Assembly: GCA_023228145.1 (NCBI GenBank)
Contig: JALOBU010000013.1
Span: 35,587 to 99,586, forward strand
Source of the DNA: Bacteroidales bacterium
GTDB taxonomy: Bacteria; Bacteroidota; Bacteroidia; Bacteroidales; CAIWKO01
Reading direction: 5' to 3'
Length of the DNA stretch: 64,000 bases
The notes under the pieces were generated by a model. That model was not told the DNA's origin. It made no database searches and worked only from the letters and a program-made list of their open reading frames with translations. Both the position numbers and the translations under genes were made by a program. Below, piece after piece: positions 34,493 through 42,352 of this stretch (position 1 is its first letter; the number at the start of each line of letters is the position of its first letter).

Positions 34493-37093
34493 ATGAAAAT
34501 GATGAATTTCAATAATTTTACAATAAAGGCGCAGGAGTCCGTGCAGAAAGCACAGGAAATCGCTTCAGCATTTCAGCATCAGCAGATTGAAAATGCTCAT
34601 TTGCTAAAAGGCATGCTTAGCGTGGATGAGAACGTGATACCCTATCTTCTTCAGAAACTAAATGTCAACATGCAGATTTTTACAAGGGCGCTTGAACAGA
34701 TCATTGCATCATTTCCAAAAGTTGCCGGTGGCGAACAATATCTTTCACGTGATGCAAACCTTGCCATAACAAAAGCTTCTGATATAGCCAGAGAGTCAGG
34801 CGATGAATTTGTTACCATCGAACATCTGTTGCAGGGTATATTATCCTGCGATGATACGGCTGCACGATTACTCAAAGATAGCGGCGTAAATGCCAAAGAC
34901 CTGCGGGTAGCTATCGACGGGCTTCGCAAAGGTTCAAAAGCGAATAGTCAGAGTGCTGAAGAAACCTATAATTCGCTGAATAAATATGCACGCAACCTTA
35001 ATGATTTGGCTCGTTCAGGGAAACTTGACCCTGTGATTGGCCGTGATGATGAGATACGCAGAGTGCTGCAGATTTTGTCGCGAAGGACTAAAAATAACCC
35101 CATCCTTGTCGGAGAGCCTGGTGTTGGTAAAACAGCCATTGCTGAAGGTATTGCCCACCGAATTATCAGTGGCGACATACCGGAAAACCTGAAAAGCAAA
35201 CAATTATATTCACTGGATATGGGTGCCCTGATAGCCGGTGCCAAATACAAAGGCGAATTTGAAGAACGCCTGAAAAGCGTGATTAAAGAAGTCATCTCTT
35301 CAGAAGGCGATATCATACTTTTTATAGATGAGATACATACTTTGGTAGGTGCCGGTGGCGGTGAAGGCGCTATGGATGCTGCCAATATACTGAAACCTGC
35401 GCTTTCACGGGGAGAATTACGCGCTATTGGTGCAACTACATTGAAGGAATACCAGAAATATTTTGAAAAGGACAAAGCTCTGGAGCGACGTTTCCAAATG
35501 GTGATGGTGGATGAACCGTCGGCAGCCGATTCTATTTCCATATTGCGCGGACTGAAATCCCGTTATGAAACGCATCACCAGGTGCGGATAAAAGACGAAG
35601 CCATCATTGCGGCTGTTGAGCTATCACAACGATATATTACTGAACGTTTTCTTCCCGACAAGGCTATAGATTTGATTGACGAAGCTGCGGCACGTTTGAG
35701 ACTTGAGATAAACTCCGTTCCTGAAGAACTGGATGAAGTGGACCGCCGCATACGCCAGCTTGAGATTGAACGTGAAGCCATAAAACGTGAAAACGACAAA
35801 GAAAAACTGGAATCTCTGAATGCAGAGATTGCAGGGCTTAAAGAGGAACATAATAATCTGAAATCACGCTGGCAAATGGAAAAAGATATTGTGGAAGGCA
35901 TTCAGCAGCAAAAAAAAGAGATAGAAAGTTATAAATTTGAAGCCGATGCCGCTGAACGAGACGGTAATTACGGTTTAGTTGCGGAACTTCGTTATGGAAA
36001 AATAAAACAGGCAGAGACAAAACTGGAAGAATTGAAAGCAAAACTCAATTCGTTGCAGTCTGCTTCAGCTATGATAAATGAAGAAGTGGACGCCGGGCAG
36101 ATTGCAGAAATAGTGTCAAAATGGACAGGCATACCTGTGAGTAAGATGCTTGAAAGCGAAAAAGAAAAGCTATTGCATTTTGAAGATGAATTACATAAAA
36201 GGGTCGTAGGGCAGGAGGAAGCTATTATAGCTGTTTCTGATGCCATACGCCGCAGCCGTGCCGGACTGCAGGATGCAAGAAAGCCTATTGGCTCATTTTT
36301 GTTTCTTGGCACAACCGGAGTAGGTAAAACCGAATTAGCCAAAGCCCTTGCGGAGTATTTGTTTTCTGACGAAAATGCCATGGTGCGTATTGATATGTCT
36401 GAATATCAGGAACGGCATACCGTCTCGAGATTGGTTGGTGCGCCTCCGGGATACGTGGGCTATGAAGAAAGCGGCCAGCTTACCGAAGCAGTTAGAAGAA
36501 AACCTTATTCTGTAGTGCTTCTGGATGAAATTGAAAAAGCGCATCCGGATGTGTTTAATATTTTACTGCAAGTGCTCGACGACGGCAGGCTTACAGATAA
36601 CAAAGGGAGAACTGCAGATTTTAAAAACACTATAATCATAATGACTTCCAACATCGGTTCGCATATCATACAGGAGAAATTTTCGGAACTGAACGAAAAG
36701 AATCGTGATATAATTATTAATGAAACGAAAAATCTTGTTTTCGGATTGCTGAAACAAACGATACGTCCGGAGTTCCTGAACCGCATTGACGAGGTCATTA
36801 TGTTCAATCCCCTGACCAAAGATGAGATAAAACAAATAGTGGAACTGCAACTGGGCAATGTGCAGAAAATGCTTGCTCAGAATAGCATTACCCTTAAAGT
36901 TACTGAAACAGCTCTTGAAAAAATTGCTGAATTAGGCTACGATCCCAACTATGGCGCAAGGCCTGTAAAAAGGGTGATACAGCAAGAAGTAGTCAACAAG
37001 CTGGCAAAGCAGATAATTGCCGGTATGGTTAACAAAGGCAACGAAGTGGAATTGAGATTGAAAAAAGGCGAGTTTGAGTTTGTAAACTTGTAA
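34493..37093 (+). CDS. clpB: ATP-dependent disaggregase ClpB
   Basis: This 866-residue AAA+ disaggregase works with DnaK to resolubilise protein aggregates. In order: the Clp N-domain repeats (MNFNNFTIKAQESVQKAQEI), NBD1 with Walker A GEPGVGKTAIAEG, the coiled-coil middle domain (about 400-540, LEIEREAIKRENDKEKLESL), and NBD2 with GTTGVGKTELAKALAEYLFS, ending in the sensor-2 region ELGYDPNYGARPVKRVIQQE. Three ATGs cluster at the start (34493, 34499, 34502); homologues begin MNFNNF, favouring 34502. It is monocistronic. Confidence 0.97.
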   Translation: MKMMNFNNFTIKAQESVQKAQEIASAFQHQQIENAHLLKGMLSVDENVIPYLLQKLNVNMQIFTRALEQIIASFPKVAGGEQYLSRDANLAITKASDIARESGDEFVTIEHLLQGILSCDDTAARLLKDSGVNAKDLRVAIDGLRKGSKANSQSAEETYNSLNKYARNLNDLARSGKLDPVIGRDDEIRRVLQILSRRTKNNPILVGEPGVGKTAIAEGIAHRIISGDIPENLKSKQLYSLDMGALIAGAKYKGEFEERLKSVIKEVISSEGDIILFIDEIHTLVGAGGGEGAMDAANILKPALSRGELRAIGATTLKEYQKYFEKDKALERRFQMVMVDEPSAADSISILRGLKSRYETHHQVRIKDEAIIAAVELSQRYITERFLPDKAIDLIDEAAARLRLEINSVPEELDEVDRRIRQLEIEREAIKRENDKEKLESLNAEIAGLKEEHNNLKSRWQMEKDIVEGIQQQKKEIESYKFEADAAERDGNYGLVAELRYGKIKQAETKLEELKAKLNSLQSASAMINEEVDAGQIAEIVSKWTGIPVSKMLESEKEKLLHFEDELHKRVVGQEEAIIAVSDAIRRSRAGLQDARKPIGSFLFLGTTGVGKTELAKALAEYLFSDENAMVRIDMSEYQERHTVSRLVGAPPGYVGYEESGQLTEAVRRKPYSVVLLDEIEKAHPDVFNILLQVLDDGRLTDNKGRTADFKNTIIIMTSNIGSHIIQEKFSELNEKNRDIIINETKNLVFGLLKQTIRPEFLNRIDEVIMFNPLTKDEIKQIVELQLGNVQKMLAQNSITLKVTETALEKIAELGYDPNYGARPVKRVIQQEVVNKLAKQIIAGMVNKGNEVELRLKKGEFEFVNL

Positions 37094-37242
37094 TCAATAA
37101 TTGATTTTTTAAAATTAGTTTAGAACTTTCTCTTGAATTTGACATAAGCAAGGAATTTATTATAATAAAAATAATTTATGGTTGTTTATCTTTATCTGTA
37201 AAGTGGAATTTGTTTTGATTTATGTTTTTATTACGATTTATA

Positions 37243-37250
37243 TAAATTTG
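37243..37250 (+). promoter_or_regulatory. -7 element of the radical SAM gene
   Basis: TAAATTTG fits TAnnTTTG and ends 36 bases before the ATG at 37287. The best TTG upstream is 25 bases away, longer than ideal. Confidence 0.45.
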
Positions 37251-37286
37251 TAACTTAGTCCCAAAACAAGTTAACTTGAGAGATAG

Positions 37287-38711
37287 ATGAAAAAAGTCCT
37301 GCTTATAAGCACCAATACTGAGAAAGTTCCATACCCGGTTCCACCTATTGGTTTATGTATTGTGTCGCAGAGCATTTCAGTCAAGTATGAAGTGAAAGTT
37401 CATGACTGCATGGCTGATGACGGCAAGTTACTGCCCGATGTTGTTTCATCATTTAAGCCCGATTATATAGGTTGCAGTATCCGCAATGTTGATAATATGT
37501 CAGTGGAAGCGCCTGAATTTTTTCTTGATACGATAAAAGAAAAAATCATTACACCTGTTATAAACATAACTGATATTCCTGTGATACTCGGCGGAAGTGC
37601 ATTCAGTATGTACCCATACGAAATGCTTGACTTTTTCGGATTGGATTACGGCATTTGCGGCGAAGGCGAAGAAAGTTTTTTACAGTTGCTTGAAGGGCTT
37701 GATAACAAAGAAGATGTAAGCAGGATAAAAGGAGTTATTTCAAGAGAATCGGAATCATTTAAGTCGAGGAAAAAAAATACTTCAGCATACCCTATTAAAA
37801 AGTATTATTCAGGCATTGAAAAGTTTATTGACTTTGGGTACTATCGTGAGCGGGGGGCATATTCAATACAGACCAAGCGGGGTTGTTGCCACCAATGCAT
37901 CTATTGCACATACCCTTTGATAGAAGGGAAGCATTTCAGGATACGCAGGCCTGATGAAATTGCAGAAGAAATAAAGCACGTTTCTGAGAGTCTTGGCGAT
38001 GTGTATTTTGAGTTTGTTGATTCCACTTTTAACGACCCTGCAGGGCATGCAGAAAGCATTTGTCGCGAAATTATTAATAGAAACCTAAAGGTACGACTTC
38101 GCACCATGGGCATCAATCCTGCCAATACTAGTGGAGAACTTTTTGCGCTGATGAAGCAGGCGGGTTTTGTTCAGATTGATGTAACACCAGACAGTGCTTC
38201 TCCATTGATGCTGAAGAACCTTAGAAAGAACTTCAGCCAGGTGCAGTTGCAAAAAACAGCCGAACTCCTCAGGCAGTCCGGTTTGCCTGTGATGTGGTTC
38301 TTTGTTTTCGGAGGCCCGGGAGAAACCTGTAAGACAATTGATGAAACTTTTGACTTTATTGAAAAGTATGTTTCGAAAGAAGATCTGGTGCATATTAGCA
38401 CAAGCCTGAGGATTTATCCGGGTACAAGGCTCTGCAGCATCGCCATGGAAGAGAAACTTATCAGCCCGGAAGATAGTTTACTACGACCTGTTTTTTATAC
38501 ATCCGATAAATTCCCGCTTGAAGAACTCTATAACTACCTTAAAGAAAAACAAGGGAGAAAACACAATGTATTATTCTCTTCGGAAACAAAACCACCACCT
38601 GACATGCTTCAGGAAGCAATTACATTAAGAAAAGAACAGAGTCTCTCAGAGCCAATGTTCCGAACACTTCTGAGGATCAGAAAAAAATGGATGGAAGAAG
38701 GGCGTTTGTAA
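37287..38711 (+). CDS. B12-domain radical SAM protein of unknown substrate
   Basis: This 474-residue enzyme has an N-terminal Rossmann-type cobalamin-binding-like domain (1-150; PYPVPPIGLCIVSQS, then IPVILGGSAFSMYPYEMLDF) and a radical SAM barrel from about 185. The cluster motif CCHQCIYC at 200-207 reads CX3CX2C (Cys200, 204, 207), binding [4Fe-4S]. The expected DxHxxG base-off cobalamin motif is not intact, so B12 binding is uncertain. The C-terminus is basic and helical. Such proteins modify lipids, cofactors or peptides, and the substrate here is not indicated by neighbours. The gene stands alone between clpB and a lectin-like T9SS gene. Confidence 0.85.
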   Translation: MKKVLLISTNTEKVPYPVPPIGLCIVSQSISVKYEVKVHDCMADDGKLLPDVVSSFKPDYIGCSIRNVDNMSVEAPEFFLDTIKEKIITPVINITDIPVILGGSAFSMYPYEMLDFFGLDYGICGEGEESFLQLLEGLDNKEDVSRIKGVISRESESFKSRKKNTSAYPIKKYYSGIEKFIDFGYYRERGAYSIQTKRGCCHQCIYCTYPLIEGKHFRIRRPDEIAEEIKHVSESLGDVYFEFVDSTFNDPAGHAESICREIINRNLKVRLRTMGINPANTSGELFALMKQAGFVQIDVTPDSASPLMLKNLRKNFSQVQLQKTAELLRQSGLPVMWFFVFGGPGETCKTIDETFDFIEKYVSKEDLVHISTSLRIYPGTRLCSIAMEEKLISPEDSLLRPVFYTSDKFPLEELYNYLKEKQGRKHNVLFSSETKPPPDMLQEAITLRKEQSLSEPMFRTLLRIRKKWMEEGRL

Positions 38712-38736
38712 TTTGTTTGTTTTTTTTATATATTTG
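38706..38736 (+). promoter_or_regulatory. Promoter of the lectin-like gene, overlapping the preceding stop
   Basis: TTG at 38706-38708 and TATATTTG at 38729-38736 are 20 bases apart, a near-perfect Bacteroidota promoter. The -33 box lies in the last two codons of the radical SAM gene. The ATG follows at 38789 after a leader of about 45 bases. Confidence 0.75.
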
Positions 38737-38788
38737 TGTTTGTATAATAGTATAATTTTCAAAATGTTTACAAAAAAAAGGAGATTAT

Positions 38789-39661
38789 ATGAAATTATTT
38801 TTATTCATGTTATTTTTTGTTTTTATTCAATTAAAACTGTCAGCACAATGTGCAAATCCTGCAAACATTTATTCATTCAGTTACGGTGGAAAAAATTATG
38901 AATTGGTTAAAGAAGAGAAAACATGGTCCGATGCCGCTTCATGTGCTGTTGAAAGAGGAGGTGTTCTGGTAGAAATAAACGACCTGGCAGAACAGACAGC
39001 GGTTTACAATGGCATTGTCAGCTCAGGTATTGCCAACAACTATAAACCTGTTATGGATGGAGGCGGCACTTCATATGTATGGATTGGTGCTACGGACAAA
39101 GCAACAGAAGGTACCTGGTTGTGGGACGGCAATGGTGATGATTCCGGAGTGACCTTCTGGACAGGGCAGGGGGCTGCAGGAGCAAATAATGGAGCAACTG
39201 TCGGTGGTGCCTATGTGAACTGGGGTGGAACTTCAACAGCGGTATATAAAGAACCTGATGACTTTTCCTCGAACCAGGATGGCGCAGCCATAGCACTGAC
39301 CGGCTGGCCTTACGGATCAACATCGTTGGGTATTACGGGCGAATGGAATGATATTAGCGTTACCAATACCATTTATTACATTATCGAATTTGAAACGTCC
39401 GGAATTGGCGGAAATAACGAAATCAACGGAGGATTTGTCCTGACACCAAACCCATGCAACGAAACAATACAAATTGATGGCCCCAAAACAGTTAAGAACC
39501 TGAAGGTATATAATTTTAATGGAGCATTGGTATTACAGAAAGAAAACTTGTCAGGCAGCAAAATACATATTAATACAACTCCCTTAAAGCCGGGGCAATA
39601 TATTTTACTTATTGAATGCGAAAAAAGAAGCTATTATTCATTGCCGTTTGTCAGAAAATAA
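38789..39661 (+). CDS. C-type lectin-like T9SS protein
   Basis: The 290-residue secreted protein has a signal peptide (MKLFLFMLFFVFIQLKLSAQ). Its C-type lectin-like domain (about 25-205) shows NYELVKEEKTWSDAASCAVERGG, YVWIGATDKATEGTWLWDG, EPDDFS in the Ca/glycan-binding EPN position, and GEWNDISVTNTIYYIIEFE with the conserved WND. It ends with a type A T9SS domain (FVLTPNPCNETIQIDGPKTV to LPFVRK). Expected to bind glycans at the surface. It has its own promoter and a strong terminator, so it is an independent unit. Asp in place of Asn in EPN may alter sugar specificity. Confidence 0.85.
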   Translation: MKLFLFMLFFVFIQLKLSAQCANPANIYSFSYGGKNYELVKEEKTWSDAASCAVERGGVLVEINDLAEQTAVYNGIVSSGIANNYKPVMDGGGTSYVWIGATDKATEGTWLWDGNGDDSGVTFWTGQGAAGANNGATVGGAYVNWGGTSTAVYKEPDDFSSNQDGAAIALTGWPYGSTSLGITGEWNDISVTNTIYYIIEFETSGIGGNNEINGGFVLTPNPCNETIQIDGPKTVKNLKVYNFNGALVLQKENLSGSKIHINTTPLKPGQYILLIECEKRSYYSLPFVRK

Positions 39662-39673
39662 TATCAGGCGGAT

Positions 39674-39720
39674 AAAAAGTAAAAAGCCTGGATAAAAATT
39701 ATCCGGGCTTTTTACTTTTT
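39674..39720. terminator. Long bidirectional terminator
   Basis: AAAAAGTAAAAAGCC...GGATAA (39674-39695) pairs with TTATCC...TTTTT (39699-39720) over about 22 bp with one G:T pair and a 3-base loop. It separates the convergent lectin-like and 39734-40861 genes. Confidence 0.88.
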
Positions 39721-39733
39721 TCCAAAATGCATT

Positions 39734-40861
39734 TTACATTTTAATAAACTTTGAAGCAAGGGATTTACCTTCAGTTAGAATTTTTATAAGATATGCTCCT
39801 TTTTGCAGGCCTGATATGTCAATTTCAATTGTATTTATGCTGCTTAATGAAAGTTCGTTTTTCTCCATCACTTTTTTTCCAGTGATATCCGTAATAATAA
39901 ATGATAAAGGTCTCCCTTCTTTCAGGTCAAAACCGATTCTTACCAGCTCAGATGCAGGGTTTGGGCAAATACTCAATTCGTTCGTTTCCGATAATTTACA
40001 TATACCCGCCGGAAGTGTTGTTGCGTATTTAACTTTAATTACACTCGTGAAGGCAGAGTTCATATTTACTTCTGCTATAGGTGAGCCAATTCCTTTTGCA
40101 TAATAAAGATACTGATAAGTATATGCAAAATCAGCGTAATCAAAATTGGTATTGGTATCAGCCGGTGGAATAAAGGCTTCAGCCTGTGTGCGGGTTTGTT
40201 TTACTCTCAGTACATCATAGGTTCCGTTAGGTGTTGTTAATGTGCCCCATCCATCAACTTCAAGGTCAATAATAACTTTTGAAGCGATTACGAGTGCCGG
40301 GGGGCCTGTAAGCAAAATGTGAGATTTTGTGCTGTCGTTATAGTTGAATCCTAATGCGTAATTGGCACTCATAACTTCAAGAGGATTTGATAAGTTTGGA
40401 GTAAAGTATTGCAGGGGGCCGTGGGTAAGATGTGAAAAATAACTTGTATCCATAATTACTCCGGCTTTGCTTAATGTCATTCCGGTTGCACTGGAATTAA
40501 AATATGACCATTGCCAAACACTGGTATCTCCAAAAATTGTAAATGCTTTCCAAAACATGGCAACATTGCATGAGGTTTGAAAAGATGGAAAGGGGGTATT
40601 TGCCGGGTCTTTATAATTAATATTTAGGGTGTCATTTATATGTGATGCAGCCCCGTTTAAATTATATACTCCATTTGGGCCAGGGGTTCCAATTGTTATA
40701 AGCGGAGTTAAAGTTGTCCCCGATTCGTCGTCAGCAACGCAATATTTAACACTAAGTCCGGCATAAGGAAAATCCCCTGCTCCCAGAGTAATCTGTGCTT
40801 CAACATCATTTATAAACGGAAACACAAGAATTAAAATAATAAGTAATTTTCTTTTCATCAC
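39734..40861 (-). CDS. Secreted T9SS-sorted protein, unknown function
   Basis: The 375-residue protein has a signal peptide (MKRKLLIILILVFPFINDVEAQ; the second Met is likely the start). The body, about 25-290, is beta-rich with no motif I recognise (WQWSYFNSSATGMTLSKAGV, GTYDVLRVKQTRTQAEAFIP). The last 75 residues form a type A T9SS sorting domain (ELSICPNPASELVRIGFDLK to SLASKFIKM). Several Bacteroidota proteins of this plan are surface or secreted with no known role. It is monocistronic on the minus strand, facing the lectin-like gene. Confidence 0.8.
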   Translation of the reverse strand: MMKRKLLIILILVFPFINDVEAQITLGAGDFPYAGLSVKYCVADDESGTTLTPLITIGTPGPNGVYNLNGAASHINDTLNINYKDPANTPFPSFQTSCNVAMFWKAFTIFGDTSVWQWSYFNSSATGMTLSKAGVIMDTSYFSHLTHGPLQYFTPNLSNPLEVMSANYALGFNYNDSTKSHILLTGPPALVIASKVIIDLEVDGWGTLTTPNGTYDVLRVKQTRTQAEAFIPPADTNTNFDYADFAYTYQYLYYAKGIGSPIAEVNMNSAFTSVIKVKYATTLPAGICKLSETNELSICPNPASELVRIGFDLKEGRPLSFIITDITGKKVMEKNELSLSSINTIEIDISGLQKGAYLIKILTEGKSLASKFIKM

Positions 40862-40946
40862 TAATAAATTTAAGTTAATAAAAATGTTATATTATTTTAA
40901 GCATAAAAATAATAAAAAATATTACTTAAGTCAATAAATTTTTAAG

Positions 40947-41486
40947 TTAATTTTTGTTGCTAAAAAAGCTAAAATTAACCTTGCCATAATTGCGATGCTG
41001 GGAAAAAGACGTGTGTAAAGAAAAATCAATATTTTTCGGGTGCTCAATGATGAGCAACCCATCAGGGAAGAGTAGATTTTTTGAAAAAATTAAATCAGGT
41101 ATAGAGTGAATGTTATTCAGGTCATAAGGAGGGTCTGCAAAAATCACATCAAATTTTTTATTGCTGTGGTTGATAAATGAAAATACATCGTTGCGGTATG
41201 CTCTCAGGTTTTCAATTTTTAGTTCCTGGCACGTTCTGATGATAAATGATACACATTTGTGGTTCATGTCAATAGCTGTTACTTCAGAACAGCCCCGTGA
41301 CACAAATTCGAATGAAATACTTCCTGTCCCGGCAAAGAGGTCAAGGATTTTTAAGTTATCAAAATCAATAAGGTTATTAAGAACATTAAAAAGACTCTCT
41401 TTTGCAAGGTCGGTTGTCGGCCTAACAGGAAGGTTTGCAGGCGGATGCAACTTTCTGCCACCAAGATACCCACTTATAATTCGCAT
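40947..41486 (-). CDS. rsmD: 16S rRNA (guanine966-N2)-methyltransferase
   Basis: The 179-residue cytosolic enzyme methylates G966 of 16S rRNA. It shows the RsmD entry MRIISGYLGGRKLHPP, the substrate loop RPTTDLAKESLFNVL, SAM motif I LDLFAGTGSISFEFVSRG, and catalytic motif IV FADPPYDL. Length is typical. It overlaps the 3' end of the DUF3822 gene upstream by 13 bases, so the two are translationally coupled, a Bacteroidota-conserved arrangement. Confidence 0.94.
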   Translation of the reverse strand: MRIISGYLGGRKLHPPANLPVRPTTDLAKESLFNVLNNLIDFDNLKILDLFAGTGSISFEFVSRGCSEVTAIDMNHKCVSFIIRTCQELKIENLRAYRNDVFSFINHSNKKFDVIFADPPYDLNNIHSIPDLIFSKNLLFPDGLLIIEHPKNIDFSLHTSFSQHRNYGKVNFSFFSNKN

Positions 41487-42340
41487 AAAATACGGCTATA
41501 AAGATAATAAAGCCTGTGCGGTTCAATATCCTGCAAAATATAACTGTTGGAAATTTGCACAGGTGGTTTAACAAAGTCAATGTTGCGAATGTACTTAAAT
41601 GAAATATCGTAAAGTTGCGAATCTCTTAAGATGTCACCCGAAAAATAAATGCCTTGTTGTTCAGGGTTTAATTTCATTTGGTTAAAGACAAATAATACAA
41701 AATATGCAAAGTCTTCAGCAGTCTTGTATGAGAAAGTATTATAAAATGTCAGTTTGTTATATTCAACAACTACTATATCAAAAAAAGAAGGATGTACATT
41801 GACATAAACAATTTTTTGTGCTATGTCTGATTTGCTTGTAATAAGCATTGATTCTATTAACGAAGAAGCGTGGTGATGTACCTGTAGCTTTCCAGGAAGA
41901 GAAAGGTTGGATAAAATATCTGGATAAGAAAAAATATTGAAAGTGCCAGTATTTTTCATTTTATCACAAAGTATTTTATCTCCTTCATTTATGTTTTGAT
42001 TAAAGCGGAGGTACGCACTTTGCTCGCTTGTTTCATATAATGCTGATGGAACTAGCGTGGCTTGCTGCGTTTCCCATATTAGAAACGCATTATTGTATGT
42101 GTTATGAAGCAGGGTGTTTTCTGAAATGAAGTTCTTTAATTTTTCGTGGTAAAGGTTAGCACCGCCCAATGGTGTAAATTGTTTTTGTGCAAAAGCAATA
42201 AACTTGTTGTTTTCAGGGTCAAAAACAAGTATTTGAAAAGAGTTCTTGTTTAATCCCAGCAAGAGTTGGTAACTTTCAGTGGGGAGTGTGCTGAAGCCTG
42301 CGTCGGTTTTCATTGTCAACTGATTAAACTCGCTTTCCAT
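41474..42340 (-). CDS. DUF3822 family protein
   Basis: The 288-residue protein matches the DUF3822 pattern conserved next to rsmD in Bacteroidota: ESYQLLLGLNKNSFQILVFD, YNNAFLIWETQQATLVPSALY, then KIVYVNVHPSFFDIVVVEYN and LYDISFKYIRNIDFVKPP. The two-half layout suggests an actin-like or sugar-kinase-like fold, though no catalytic residues are evident. The function is unknown. The stop overlaps the rsmD start by 13 bases. It lies 12 bases downstream of lptD, so lptD, DUF3822 and rsmD probably form one operon. Confidence 0.85.
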   Translation of the reverse strand: MESEFNQLTMKTDAGFSTLPTESYQLLLGLNKNSFQILVFDPENNKFIAFAQKQFTPLGGANLYHEKLKNFISENTLLHNTYNNAFLIWETQQATLVPSALYETSEQSAYLRFNQNINEGDKILCDKMKNTGTFNIFSYPDILSNLSLPGKLQVHHHASSLIESMLITSKSDIAQKIVYVNVHPSFFDIVVVEYNKLTFYNTFSYKTAEDFAYFVLFVFNQMKLNPEQQGIYFSGDILRDSQLYDISFKYIRNIDFVKPPVQISNSYILQDIEPHRLYYLYSRILCEL

Positions 42341-42352
42341 GTTCCCTGAATT

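Noticed and set aside
34966..35541. 191-codon and other long frames opposite clpB
   Set aside because: They mirror a strongly conserved gene, lack start signals and match no family.
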